Notes: generated by a model not told the origin, from the letters alone. A stretch of DNA of 64,000 bases from Paramecium tetraurelia (GCF_000165425.1 NW_001799488.1:124001-188000), one strand, 5' to 3'. Positions 50,171-62,394 are shown, counted from the stretch's first letter. Numbers and translations: made by a program.

Positions 50171-53100
50171 ATGGAATCAAAAATAGTCGTATACGATCTA
50201 ACAGTGTCCAAGATATGGTGTACAATGTGTGCTAACAAAATCAAGTCAAGTTTTGAAGGACAACCAGGTATGGAGCAATAATAATGAATATTAGGGATCC
50301 AATATGTGCAGGTAAATGTTATGGCTGAAAGAGTCATAATTTCTTTTGATTAAAATATTATGTAAAAGATATCAATCTATTCTGAAGCACTATGAATTAA
50401 ATCAAGGAGATATTTGAGAAAAACAACTTCTTCATTGTTGGACAACCAAGATTAATTAATAATGATTCTAATTAACAAAGAACTTGCCAATTCTTCTTCC
50501 CAAATGCTGAGTACGACCCTGAAGAGCTTGCTGATATAAGAAATAATCTTAATAAAGAGTATTAAGGCGGATTGAGCGGGATACAAGAATTACCTTTTAA
50601 ATACAATAAATAGGTATATTTCAGATTACATTTTTATAGTCTGGATAACTAATGTCAATTAATTATTAACCACTATCCATATCAGGACATTAATTGAAGC
50701 AATTTATTGAAACATTTGTGAAAGATAAGATAATAAAAAATGATGAGAAAGAAAACTTGGACGCTGATTTGAGTCTAATTATTTATAATTAATTATTGGA
50801 AAAATTTAGGAAAAAAGAACGACTTGTTGAAAGTGTCACTTAAAAAAAATTAATTTTGGCAATAACTTTAAGTGCTTTATTTTTCTTATTATGTTCAATT
50901 ATGCCTCATTTTGAATTCTACTCACCTGTTTTGACCTACCCTAATGAGAAATCTATCTTTAGCGTATATTTAATTTTCATTTTTGTTATGACAACTTTGA
51001 CTCTAATGAAATTTGGTACATAAACATATAAAAATGCCTATTAATTGTTTGTAAAATACAAGTATAAATTGTCATAGATATTAGAATGTTTAATATGGAT
51101 ACATTATTGACTTTAGGTTCATTAGCTGCTTATGTAATGAGTATTTTTATGCTAATTGTATATACAATCGAGAGTGAAAAATAATCTACAGACAAATATG
51201 ATTAATTAGAAAGAATCATGAATGTTATTCATGACTTAGAGTCAGCTGGCTTAATATTGACAGTGATAACTATAGGAAAATATTTTGAAGGTAAAGCTAA
51301 ATAAACAATTATGGATATGCAGAATCAGATATTCCCATAAGAATAATTACTAAAAACTCCAATAGTAACCAGAGTTTAAGTGAAAAACTAGGATTATGAC
51401 ATTGATACATAACACCCATGTGAAGTATCTTTATTGGAGAAAGGAGACTTGATCATTCTTTAGAAGAATATGAAATTATTAGTTGATGGTGTCATAGTAA
51501 AAGGTTCAGTAACAGTAGTAGATTCAATATGTTACGGTTGGGATGATAAATTCGAAGCCACTATAGGTATGCGACTGAAATCTGGTGCTGATATTTTGGA
51601 TGGCTCCTGCATATTCTAAGTAGAGTAGGTGATAGAGGGTTCGATGTTATTTCAAATAGCCGAATAATTAAATTTAGCATAATCAGAAAGGGAAGACAAA
51701 ACCTTCGGAATTTCAGCAATGTTGCAATCTTTATCATAAAAGTTTGTACTTGGTGTTATTTGTGCAGCTCTATTGGTGTTATTTGTTTGGGTGCTTTTGA
51801 TTGGTTTAGACTTAGTAGAGATTGATGAATATTGTGTGTGGTGTTTCCCATTCGAAAGAGCCATATCAATACTGGTTGCTTCATGTCCTTGTGCATTAGG
51901 TCTGGCAGTTCCATCTGTTGTTATAATTACTCTTAATTTAGCGTTGAAGTCTGGAATACTAGTAAAAAAGGTATGAAATATTTGATTATGGATTAGAATA
52001 CTATTTTTGAATAAATCAGTAAAGTCAAATGCGTAATATTTGATAAGACTGGAACTTTGTTTACCAAGGTAGATCACATAGATTCATTTACTCTATTATC
52101 TAAGAATCAGACAGAGATTTGTTCAAAGAATTCAGATAAAACAATAATGAAGGTGAAACAATTCTAGAGATCCTTAGTGATGTCTGATCCTATTGAGACC
52201 AAGAGAGAACAATAATGTTGTGAAGGTACTCTTTAATCAAAACTAAAATACAATCAGACATTATCTGTCCAAGATTTATGGGCTATTATAAGTATATTAG
52301 AGAAGGAGTTCACTCATCCAATTGCTACATTGTTATTTAAGGAGTCTATATCTAGATAGATTGGTAAATAGAGTACTTTTGTATTGACAGATCAGCCAAA
52401 ATTAGAGAAGAATGGAATTATAGGAAATGTAACAAGAACTACTGATAAAGCTTAATTTAAATGTTTGATAGGAAATTTAAAACATTTAGAAAATAATAAA
52501 GCAATTTTAGAAGATTATCTATTAAATAAATGTAGATTTTTGGAAGGCAGAGGAAAAACAGTGATAATAATGGCTATTGATAACATTCCAGAGGTCGTGG
52601 TTTGTTTAGATAATAAGACTAATCTGAGACCTGAAGCCAAGGCAGTGATTCAATATTTGAGAGAAAAATTAAAGAAGCAAGTGTATATTTTATCTGGAGA
52701 TTCTTCGAAAACAGTCACTTCAGTTGGTAAGTATTTAGGAATTCCATCAATCAATTAGTTTTCTGAAATAGATGCAGAAGGAAAGCAGAGGATTTTGAAA
52801 GAACTTAGAGAGAACAATTAAGAAGTGATGATGATCGGAGATGGATTAAATGATATCTTATCATTACAATAAGCATGTGTGGGAGTAGCAATCAATGCAA
52901 AATCTGAATTGAATTTAATGGCATCTGATGTAATTATGTTGAATGAAAATCTATGGAAGGTAGCTTCATTATTCAATCTAATGAATGTTGCTCTTAAAGT
53001 TGTCTACATCAATTTATTATGGGCATTTGCTTATAATATTTTTATGGCTCGTATAATATGTTATGTAATTCTTTAGCTATTGCTGCAGGAGTATTTTATG

Positions 53101-53348
53101 GACAAGGATTCACAATATCTCCAATGATCTCATCTACTGCTATGTCCTTGTCTTCCATTATTGTCGTCCTTATTAGTAATTGTATGCGATTCATCAAATT
53201 TGATCCATCTCAATAGTTGAGTCTAAGAAAGGTGTAGGATGAAAAGATAAGTGAGGTGTCTCAATGCTCTTATGATTCCTATATTGAAGTGAATAGTTCT
53301 AGCTAATCAAACAGAAAATCAAATGCAGAGAAGATTATAACAAGTTGA
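50171..53348 (+). CDS. Heavy-metal (copper-type) P1B-ATPase
   Basis: 1,007 residues with six introns (50268-50294, 50362-50387, 50614-50639, 51062-51084, 51971-51996, 53051-53076). The N-terminus has one heavy-metal-binding domain with WCTMC (CxxC, residues 17-20). Membrane helices lead to ASCPCALGLAVP (CPC near residue 538, the copper-transport signature), DKTGT (Asp near 581), a nucleotide domain with THPI (the P1B His-Pro), LSGDSSKTV, GDGLNDILSLQQA, and a final helix pair with GQGFTISPM. Members pump Cu(+) out of the cytosol. The actuator loop is abnormal: where TGES is expected (after VVDS) the sequence reads ICYGWDDKF, so the Glu that dephosphorylates the enzyme is missing. The frame is otherwise intact. 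Confidence 0.92.
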
Positions 53349-53589
53349 TCACGTTAATTGTTATAATTATAATTATTATATATCAATAAACATCAATATT
53401 TATTTGATTCCATATGTATTTGATTGTTTTAATGTTAATTATTTTAAGAATCACAACGAACCAATTCTATTTATTCATTTAAACTAGAAATATTCTAGAA
53501 ATTTTTGAAATAAATAATTTTATAAATTGTCTCAATTTTAAGTATCTGATAAGTTGTGTCTTTCACTTAAATATCAATAATAAATTTAA

Positions 53590-55078
53590 ATGAAAACATA
53601 ACACCTAATTTTAGTGACCCTTTTGCTTATATTTGCATCTCCTTAACTCACAGTATATATTTCTATCTTTATATCTAACCAATCAAACTGAAGAAGAGAT
53701 CAAGATTAATCTTAATTCATAAGAGTAATTGGATATCCAAGAAAATGGAATCAAAGCTAATTAATTATTCGATAAATTATATGACATTAATTAAGAAACA
53801 TATGATTTAAAAGAAAAATACATTTAAATTTTACAAAAATAGATATAATATTCATTAAAAGTCCAATTGGATTGATTGAAAAACAAAATGGTATTGCGAT
53901 CAAAAACTTGGATAAAATCATTTGGATTCAGAATTTCGATAATCTTTTAATCTTAGTTCTTCAGTAATCATTTCATTTCTATGCTAGATATAATAAGTGT
54001 TAAATTATAATTTTTATAAAGCAGAAGATGAATTAAATGAAAATTTAATCAAAACAAACTTAATTCATTAGTTCTATTGTCCGATAATTACACATTTAGA
54101 AGTTAAATCATTGAAAATTTAGAACAATAATTAGAAATGGAGACCTAAAAGAGCCAGAGTTGATAGATTGAAAGCGTTCACTTCTAATTATAAGAATTTT
54201 GCTGCTTTTACACTCATATTGCACAAAAGAAATAACAATTTTGAATAATATGAATATAATTTGACTTACACTGACAAAATCTTGGATTTCTTGTACTAAG
54301 AAAGGCTAGATTTATTTAAAAGATTGAATGAGGACAATTATTTAAGAGTCTTTGTAGGACCAATTCAAACTCAAGTTCATCTCTTGATTAAAGGAAGTAT
54401 AAGTCAAGATCTATTAATGCTTAGTACTAGGTTGCTAAAAATAATAAACTTAATGATTTAAAATACAATCGTTTGCTCTTTACATATTCAACCTTTCATG
54501 AAAATCGAAGCTTATGGTCCTTATTTGATTTTGATTAATCCATAGACACACCCAAACTTGTTATTACAGAAAACAACTTTAAAAATACATTTGCTAATCT
54601 AAAACTCTGAATCATTGACTATTCAAAAATTTATCGATGACTTTGGAAATAAAAATCTAAAAGAATTTTATAAATCTGAGCCTATACCTGAATACACAGA
54701 AAATAAAGATATATATAATATATTTGGACAAACTATTTTCATACGAAGTTCTCAATAAAAGAAAGAATTTTTTTAATTATTATTTTGGGATTCAAAAAAC
54801 TAAGAGTTGTTTTGAGATTATTTCAAGCTTCTTGATGGCTTTTCATTAATTTAAAATAAGGATAAGATTAAAATTGGCCGCATTGATGTTGCAAATTATT
54901 AACATCCTAAAGTAACTGTATACTCAGTTCCAAAATTGATGTTTTGCTTAGCAAAAGATAAAAAGGCTCCTAAATAATATTTGAAAAGCTCAAATCCTGT
55001 AATTTCAGAACTTAAGGCCTGGTTAAATTGTTGTATTGGCGATGGTATTACTTATAACGTAGAAAAAGCTGATCTGTA
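53590..55078 (+). pseudogene. Decayed PDI/thioredoxin-fold protein
   Basis: ATG 53590 opens a signal peptide (MKTQHLILVTLLLIFASP). Related protein pieces then continue in changing frames: EEEIKINLNSQEQLDIQENG, PIGLIEKQNGIAIKNLDKII, YLRVFVGPIQTQVHLLIKG, and a thioredoxin-like end with LLFWDSKNQELF-stop-DYFKLLDGFSL, KIGRIDVANYQHPKVTVYSV and PKLMF. In-frame TGAs and at least two one-base shifts (near 53868 and 53953) break it; no introns of normal size repair them. The usual active-site CxxC is absent. It is most like the C-terminal thioredoxin domain of protein disulfide isomerases. The family call is from the strand pattern only. Confidence 0.55.
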
Positions 55079-55839
55079 AGTATCTCTTGTGTTTATAATA
55101 TTGTCAATTAATTTTCCAAATAGACTTACAAAACTTAGTTAACTTATATAATTAAAACTACTTATTATTATTTTTAAATTGAGTGAATTCTTGATTCAAG
55201 CTAAAGTATTTCATTATAAACTACTTTCAACAAAAAAGGGTCATTTAATTCAAATCTATTTAAATATATATTAGTTTTAAATGTATCATCTTTTATCTAA
55301 TGATTTTTGTCTAGAACTTTTATTTTATTAATTTTTTTAGAATAGGAATCGTAAAATAGATTATGTATTTTTCATCTCAAGTTAATTCATCCTAGGATTT
55401 TGAATGTCTCTCATAATTTAATTTTAGTTTTCTTAATTTTATATTAGAGCTATAAAACCATTAATAATAATAATTTAATCAATCTGAGTGGAATCAAAGG
55501 AAATCCAATTTACTTTTATAGCCTTTAATTTGGAATAAGTTTACTTGTCTTTATTTTAAAATGAAAACAGATTGAATTTCATTTTTTAATAAGAATAATG
55601 GTTCAACCTAAATTGTCAGACTACCATGTGACAAATTAAGTTTGAGAAGAATAATGATTTAATAAATAATTTAGTTGCATTTTCGAAATATATAATTCCA
55701 AATTCGGCTCAATCTGATTTCAATTATTATTAAGGTTCTCTAAAGGAATTGCTCTAAAAGCTTTGATTGGTATCTTAAAATAATAACAATAATATAAATT
55801 TTACCCTCTTTGCTTGAATTATTGTTATTTTCATTATCA
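55079..55839. other. AT-rich region without intact gene
   Basis: Lies between two pseudogenes. Minus-strand open stretches rich in Asn/Ser (about 55600-55850) may be the decayed C-terminal tail of the heat-shock-factor-like pseudogene. Nothing else is seen. Confidence 0.45.
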
Positions 55840-56590
55840 TTATTCAATTCATCCTTATCACTTCCATTACTTTTAGTAGTTTAAGTTTATTGAGTGGAGT
55901 TAGTAAAGGGATATTGGACTATTGGGAATATAATGGAATACTTACAATGGTATTTTTATTCAGGTTGTGATTAAGATACATTAGCCAATACTTAGAAAAG
56001 TAAGTCATTACAAATGGAGTTTTAATTTTTTATAATACTTAATTCTCTAATCTATTGTCTCGAGGAATCAATTAAAGTTGATAGGGTACTTTAAAACTAG
56101 GAAGTATATCAATAATTGTAACTTAATCAAATTATTAATAGAAGTAGATGAGTTCTTTTTATATTTATTCGATATCTGTCTTCAGTTCTGAATAGTTGGA
56201 ATATAATTGAGTAACTTCCTGCTTTGCTTTATTCTGCTATTTGAGATAATGACATCTCTGCATAACGCCATTTTTCCTCATGATTTTGTAAAGGAGATCT
56301 CTATTCTAATCAATTAGATTACTCTCTTCCTTTTAAGAAGCAATGATGACTGAACTAATACTGATTGTTGACATTTCTTATCTTCTTGAAGCCATACATG
56401 TTCAATTGTCTTATGAAGGAACTAAAGTTCTGATGTTTATATTATTTTGGTAACACATATTCACTAAATCCATTTTGATCCTTGACTATAAAAGCATTTC
56501 CGGCACTATTAAATGAGATGATATCCTCAAATTCTGGATTCTAATTATTTAGTTTAAAATAAATTTATTAATATATTGGTTCATATTGTA
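55840..56590 (-). pseudogene. Heat-shock-factor-like DNA-binding protein, frameshifted
   Basis: The HSF DNA-binding domain is unmistakable at about 56350-56585: LNNQNPEFEDIISFNSAGNA, FIVKDQNGFSEYVLPKQY and then FSSFIRQLNMYGFKK, which contains the recognition helix. Right after FLKGRE a one-base shift near 56323 breaks the frame; continuing in the shifted frame gives the expected downstream helix (RDLLYKIMRKNGVMQ) and a coiled coil. No credible ATG exists before the domain: an in-frame TGA lies just upstream of LQYEPIY. HSFs are trimeric transcription factors. It could be a real gene with a sequence error plus a missed 5' exon, but the missing start makes decay more likely. Confidence 0.65.
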
Positions 56591-56943
56591 ATTTTCCAGA
56601 ATTTAATTCTCAAATCATTATATTTGATTCACAAATTAAGGGTCTGGATTACAAGAAAGTGGGTTGTATAAAATACCATAACCATCGAGTAAGTTTTTAA
56701 GAGAAAACTCGAAATTCCTCTTCTAGTAGGTGGATTGGTAATATGGTTATCTCTTGAAGTATAATGACAATTATTGTTCTTCTAATTCATTAAAATTAAT
56801 ATATAATAATATCGTTTTGATTAATTTAGACTATAAAATTGACGATAATAGTATTGCGACTCCAAGCCTTCAAACAAGCTGTCCATATATATAATTCATT
56901 TAAATATATATATATATATTTTATAAATAATTTATATATAGAT
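56591..56943. other. AT-rich intergenic region
   Basis: 353 bp upstream of the mitochondrial-type gene, including an AT dinucleotide-like tract at about 56900-56940. No gene seen. Confidence 0.55.
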
Positions 56944-58042
56944 ATGCTTAATCGTGCTATTAACACAGGGTTTCGTAAAGCATTGCCATCATTCACATTC
57001 TCATCAAGAAGTAAAAAATCCAACTTAAACCTTCTAGATGGCCCATATAACCCAAACAGATATAGACATTATTTGAACCCAAACTTCTTCTAATCCAATA
57101 AGGAAATTGCTGATATCGCAAAATCATAGTAAGTCCCACTCCCAGGTAATCTAAATTCATAACTACTACAGTTCGAAATGTCAGACATGTCAATCCAGTC
57201 AGATAATCTGGTCCTCTTCCTCCTTATGATGGACCCTATACGTATTTTTATCCTTCATAATCAAAATTAGAATGGAAGATGTAAGAGCTGTTTGGTAGAA
57301 TACTTCCATCGGTAGATAAGGAACATGGAGTTGTTAGATGGATCCCGATGAAATCATGAGAAGAGTCCCAGGTGCCATCTATATTCTATTTTGTAGGAAT
57401 CACTAGAAGAGAAGTTGAAAAGATCCTAAATATGGGATTGACACCATAAGAATAAGTTGATTTTGCATATTTGGTTTATAACTGTGGTTTCGATGTGGAT
57501 TATGTTCCAAACAGCGTTTATGTTGCAAGATAAGTCGTTACCAATTCAAAAGGAGAGAAAGTTGAAATCTTATGGAATGTCTAAGTTCTTGAAGATCTCG
57601 CCAAACTACCTGTAGGTTTTGCTCCTGTGAGGGAATTAATTGATTATCATTGGGAAATCTTTCTTTGGTCAGATCCAATGATCAAACCAACTGGTGATTT
57701 AGATCTTGGTGTTCCCAATACCTGGTTTGAATACGAATGCGAATGTAATTATGTCCTTTGCATTTTCTAAAGGGGGAGGTGAAATGGTTGGAATTGAAGA
57801 TTAATTCAACATCCCAGAAAGTGATAGAGTATTCCCATCTCCAAGAAATCCTAATTGCAGAAGAGAACTCTGGAAATCTCAAGATGATATCCAAGAATAA
57901 TTAGAAATGGAAGGTAAAACTCAGCTTAATCCATTTTTTAGATGAAAATTGGTATCCTAAGGGAACTTCATATAATATCTACCAGTAAGCAGACTATAAA
58001 AAAGTAACTAAATCAGATAGCACATTTTAAGAAAAAATATGA
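56944..58042 (+). CDS. Probable mitochondrial protein, ciliate-type unknown
   Basis: 321 residues with five introns (57146-57171, 57312-57337, 57372-57396, 57745-57772, 57914-57941); exon lengths sum to 322 codons. The N-terminus is a good mitochondrial presequence, basic and hydroxylated without acids (MLNRAINTGFRKALPSFTFS). The mature part is soluble with conserved-looking motifs: GPLPPYDGPYTYFYPSQSKL, MDPDEIMRRVPGITRREVEK, NMGLTPQEQVDFAYLVYNCG and WYPKGTSYNIYQQADY. I do not recognise the family; composition and size fit an accessory subunit of a respiratory complex, ATP synthase or mitoribosome. The dense introns and strict frame recovery argue strongly for a real gene. Confidence 0.75.
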
Positions 58043-58294
58043 TCATTACAAATATTAATGCAATTATAATATAATATAATCTTATTTAGGTTTTAGATAG
58101 GATTATAATGTTCTGTATTTTTATATAAAATTGTTTTAATAATATTATATAAATGAGGAAGCAAAAAATTTCTGAACAATTGTCAAGTTATTAGTATTAA
58201 ATCTAAACAAGATGGAACTCTCCCAAACAAAGAATTTAAGAATAATTTATAATTTATTGAATTTTTATTCACATAACTCATGATAATAAATAAC

Positions 58295-59138
58295 TCATTA
58301 AAAAATGTTTTAGATATTTTGAAACTATTAGTTGATACTTACTTAATCTATAATATAAATATGAGATTTTTACTTGGAATTGACATATTTGTAAGTCTGA
58401 GGAAATTAGAATAATGTATCTATTGTACTTATGAGAGGGAAGAGTTTAAGGTTATGTATTCTTCGAAATCAACTTATTTATCATTCATCCACTTTTTTAA
58501 CATTGTGATAATTTTAATTTTTTCTTGCATTCTCTCAATGTCTGTTTTGAGTTTAGACATGAGATTCTTCTTAATTTCAGAGGAAATTGAGACAGGAGAT
58601 ATAGAATTCTCTAATATTTCAGCAACTTATTTATAATTCACTCTTGGCTTTGGTTTTATCAAATGATTGTTTGATTTACTCTAGGACTCAGTATTGAGAT
58701 CAGGCTGAGATTTGATTTGAGTTGCTAAAAATGATAGATCATTCATCTTCCACAAACTTTCCATTGGAAAATCTCTGAACATTATTTATTCTTAATCTGA
58801 GAATTTGGATTCATATTTGTCAGAAATTTCATTGTTATTGGATTTGCATTTTCTATATTATATTAGTTAAGTTTTATAGGTAGATTGCTGCAATCTGAGT
58901 TTCTTTCCGCTTCTAGTTAGGTTATCTATTAGATCAATATTATCTGATATGAGATCGCTCAGTCCATCTTCTTTGGAAATAAAGATATGCCTCTTCCTAA
59001 AGATTTTTTAAAAGGTTACTTGCAATGTTCTTAGGGGCAATTACCTAAGAAATTATAATGTGCACAAATATATGCATGTTTTAGAGTCAAGTTCTAGAGA
59101 TCAGCAGAGCTTTTACTAACTTTTTTAAATGAACTCAT
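58295..59138 (-). CDS. CCCH zinc-finger protein
   Basis: 264 residues with introns at 58997-59019 (23 nt) and 58348-58373 (26 nt). The first intron restores a CCCH finger near the N-terminus: CAHYNFLGNC, then PQEHCKKRH, spacing C-x8-C-x4-C-x3-H. CCCH fingers usually bind AU-rich or other single-stranded RNA. The remainder is Ser/Asn/Lys-rich with a predicted helix (LMSKLKTDIERMQEKIKIIT). If the second intron is not used the frame runs on to TGA 58183-58185, giving 310 residues; I prefer the spliced end because the extension is AT-rich and unlike protein. The start MSSFKKVSKSS is the first ATG. Confidence 0.7.
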
Positions 59139-59554
59139 ATTTAAATGGATGTTCCTGTCACTATTTTGCTCACTCTATCATTAATAACTATGAATAAATT
59201 ACAGAACACAATTGTTGTGATGAATAGCTATAATCACTTTGTTCTTATACACCTAAACCTTAAGAAACCAATTTTGATGTCATATGATTGGTAGGTTTAG
59301 ATGTTTATAAATCGCTGTCCTACTAATGAAAGTCCATATCTATAATTAAAAATACTTTTTTTCTTAATAATTTCCCCCCTTTAAAAGTCCCAAATTTAAA
59401 TATTGAAGAAATGTAACGTTTAAATTCTTGTTCAACACATTGTGAAGGTTAAAAAGTATAGAAGAGTTAAAGCACTTAACTGTGATGACATACTTTTAAA
59501 ATTTTTATATAAACAGAATAATTACGATACGACTTAAAAATTATATAAATAAAA
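59139..59554. other. Divergent intergenic region
   Basis: 416 bp between the CCCH gene (minus) and the WD-like gene (plus). AT-rich, no frame of note; presumably holds both promoters. Confidence 0.5.
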
Positions 59555-60689
59555 ATGTTTATTATTAACTCAATTGCAATTACCAATGATCAAAAATATG
59601 TTATCGGTGCAACTAACACTGGAGCACTTTATTTTTGGGACTTTGAAAATATTCTCCTAGAAAATAGCAGCCGTACATAAGAAAAGACGTATAATCATCC
59701 ATAAATAATTAGACAAAATACTCTAATATACAAAGCATCATATAAATTTCCTCTTTTCAAAGACTCAATATAATAAATATTACTCATTCAAGAGAATTTG
59801 TATTGCGTAGTTGCTAATAAATTGTATCAGGTCTAAATGTCATCATTGATATCTCCAAATCAAATTATTGACACAGATTTAAATTCCTCCATCATGATTG
59901 TAATTCTAAATACTACTTCTTTAGTAATCTTTTTAAGAAGAGATTGAATTTATTAAATACAACAATGAAATACTTATTGTTGCTGTGGGATCTAGATTAT
60001 ACTTTATTGATTTATAGCATGAGAATAATATAATTGAGTAATTATGAATTTACTATTACTAAAGGGAAATCGACATCACTTAATCAATCAATGATAATAT
60101 ATATACCTTAGTACCAATTAAAGATGTGAAAATAACTAGTTTGGCTGTGATTGGGCAGAATTTTCTAGCTATCGGATCAGATATTGGAATAATAGGAATT
60201 TGGTGTAAGATATCAACATATATCAATGATAGCTATTTCAACATATTCATTCCAATCCGTGCTCAGTTTTAAAGGTGCAAATTAAGAATTATCATATGTT
60301 AATGATGTATGTGATATTTGATAAATTCAATTTAGATTTTGTATATGGAAGATGAACAATAAATAATTAGTTTGCATAAGAATTACTTAGTCATTTGGAA
60401 TTCAATTCTAAGAAATGACGATGAAATTAGACCCATTTCTGATTATTACAAAATGTGCAGTTTCTAAAACAATGTAAATTCTTCATATATTTAGATTTAT
60501 TTAACAAAAGGTAACAGATAAATTGAATAAATGAATTCAAAAATAACACTCTAGACCTCATCAGATGTTATATTATAGTTCAGCACGATTTCTTATTAGA
60601 ATAGTAATGTTCTTATCGCAAATGGCTCGAGTCCATTTGTAGATATTTATGTAGATAAAAATTATACATTGACATTAAGTTGTTTATGA
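59555..60689 (+). CDS. WD-repeat-like beta-propeller protein
   Basis: 336 residues with five introns (59924-59942, 60038-60064, 60205-60232, 60307-60335, 60474-60494); the sum is 337 codons. Blade-like repeats: INSIAITNDQKYVIGATNTG followed by ALYFWDF; EILIVAVGSRLYFIDL; ITSLAVIGQNFLAIGSDIGI; IISLHKNYLVIWNS; and SSDVILQFSTISYQNSNVLI. WD signatures are degenerate. Two introns are very short (19 and 21 nt), near the lower limit known for Paramecium; the 19-nt one is supported because it restores a continuous propeller strand. Function unknown; such propellers are generic scaffolds. Confidence 0.6.
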
Positions 60690-60979
60690 TATATTATACA
60701 TTACAAGATCAAAGTTTAAATAGTATTTCTTCTCTATTCTTATAAATAGTTGTTTATTTACAAAAAAATTAATATTCAATAAGCAATATCCATAGTTTTA
60801 TCGATAGAATCGTATTTGATGTTGGAATGATGTGAATAAAAGATGAGAAATACTATTTGAAAACTTTCTAATGAGAACTTAAAATAAGAGGAAGTAATTA
60901 ATTCTAGGTATAATATTTATTTTTGATTATCTCAATATCCATAATTATTATTTATTATATTTATGTTTGTCCGTATATA

Positions 60980-61492
60980 TCAAAATTCATATTGATCAGT
61001 TTTGTATTCCTCCTCTTATTTGGGCTATCTGCCTCTTTTCATCAACAGCAATTGTTTAGTACTTTACAATTAGGCAGCTGTTTTCGGATGTATCCAAGAG
61101 GGAATCATTTTCTATACAATCCTATTGTAAACAATATCCATTACATATCCAAACCACCTGGAGGTCTTTTATTCAATCTTTCTTATCTGAATTTAAATTC
61201 TTCTTCAGCATAATTCATTAAATTCTTTTTTATTTTTTCAATTCTAATTCATCAAACTACTATACCTCTATTCTCTTGTTCTCTCTCGTTTATGTCCTTT
61301 AGGTTTTCTATGATAAGGACTTAATTCTCTGTTTTTGGGTTATTCATAAATCCAGGGGAGTCCATGAAAATAAAATTATTTCCTCAAAAGGCCCTTATAT
61401 CTACCAGATATATCTGGACCAAAAAATTTGCCATTCACCATTTTCTTATTAAAGCATGACCTAAATGATAAATACGACAATCTAAGCCACAT
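60980..61492 (-). CDS. Probable mitochondrial large-subunit ribosomal protein (mL59/mL64-like)
   Basis: 155 residues with introns at 61244-61265 (22 nt) and 61122-61144 (23 nt). The start at 61492 gives a presequence (MWLRLSYLSFRSCFNKK). The mature part is strongly basic: GPDISGRYKGLLRKQFYFHG, then HRKPKGHKRERTREQRIEKI, a helix (KNLMNYAEEEFKFRQERLNK), and PSWIHPKTAAQLQ. The GRYxGLLxKQFYxxGLPW pattern, a basic coil and a PSW motif recall mL59/mL64-type proteins, but I assign this from memory of the pattern only. The neighbour gene two places away encodes uL24m, so two mitoribosomal genes are near each other, probably by chance. Confidence 0.55.
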
Positions 61493-61514
61493 TATTATAT
61501 ATATATTAATTAAT

Positions 61515-62380
61515 TCATTTTAATAAAGCTAATTTCTTTTCAAGATTGCTGAGACTCCTTTTCGTTTCTTCTACAGATTGTTTAAGTTCCTAATCATCAA
61601 GTTAAACTGATGTAGGTTTTTAAACCTTGGGGATTTATTAAGCATACCAAGGATCTGTTTTATTTTGGATCTCTATTTTTATGTTTATCTCCTCAATATA
61701 CTAAACTTCAGAATGTAAACATTATTATTCTCTAGTATAGCCATCCAGCCTTGAAAGTGACTTGATAGCTTTGAATATCTAATTCCTATAGTTATTAATA
61801 TCACAGATAGGATTTTTTAGTTCACCTGATGGTAATTATAAATAGAGTATAGTAAAGGTCTCAATGCTATCTAAATCTTTAATGGCCTCAACACTCTAAA
61901 TAAGATTGCCTTAAGCTTCCAAATTTTGAAGTGAATTTAACCCAACTAAATCTAATTTAGCGATTTGATTATTGGAAATATTCAAAATGGACAGATACTT
62001 CAGAGTGTTCAATGGTGAAATGTCGCTTGGAATAAATGATAACATATGATACCTAATTGAATTATTGTGAAGATTCAATTATACTAATTAAATACATTCT
62101 GCTAAACAATCAATTTTCTCAATCTTTTAATTGCTAAGATCTAGGTCGAATATGGTATTGATTTCAAATGTGTTGGATATAGTTTTAATTATTTCTAAAT
62201 AAGTAAATAAGTAAAGATAATACATAGATTAAGATTGCCTTATAAATTGAAATCTTGAGTTTATTTGAGATCGCGATATTTATTAATATCAATGGACGCA
62301 GTATTCATTCCTAAATATTTAGATTTATTCGGATTTGGCCGTACATCAGAATTTTAATGATTGTTTTTATCATATTTCAT
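61515..62380 (-). CDS. Leucine-rich-repeat protein with C-terminal coiled coil
   Basis: 269 residues with introns at 62195-62223 (29 nt) and 62026-62052 (27 nt). LRR units of the SDS22-like type: FDLDLSNQKIEKIDCLAECI, LVQLNLHNNSISDISPLNTL, YLSILNISNNQIAKLDLVGL and LQNLEAQGNLIQSVEAIKDL, followed by a cap (NPICDINNYRNQIFKAIKSL, then SRLDGYTRE). The C-terminus is a short coiled coil (DDQELKQSVEETKRSLSNLE). SDS22-like LRR proteins with such a cap are frequent in cilia and basal bodies; no single family can be named. The second intron is a multiple of three without in-frame TGA, inferred because removal restores the LRR spacing. Confidence 0.8.
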
Positions 62381-62394
62381 TATATATTTATTAT

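Noticed and set aside
54770..54830. TGA in the thioredoxin-like region as a selenocysteine codon
   Set aside because: It does not fall at the active-site position, the usual CxxC region is absent, and other frame breaks show the gene is decayed.
60923..61213. Plus-strand 96-codon frame starting with isoleucine-rich sequence
   Set aside because: Antisense of the mitoribosomal protein gene; no transcript-like features of its own.
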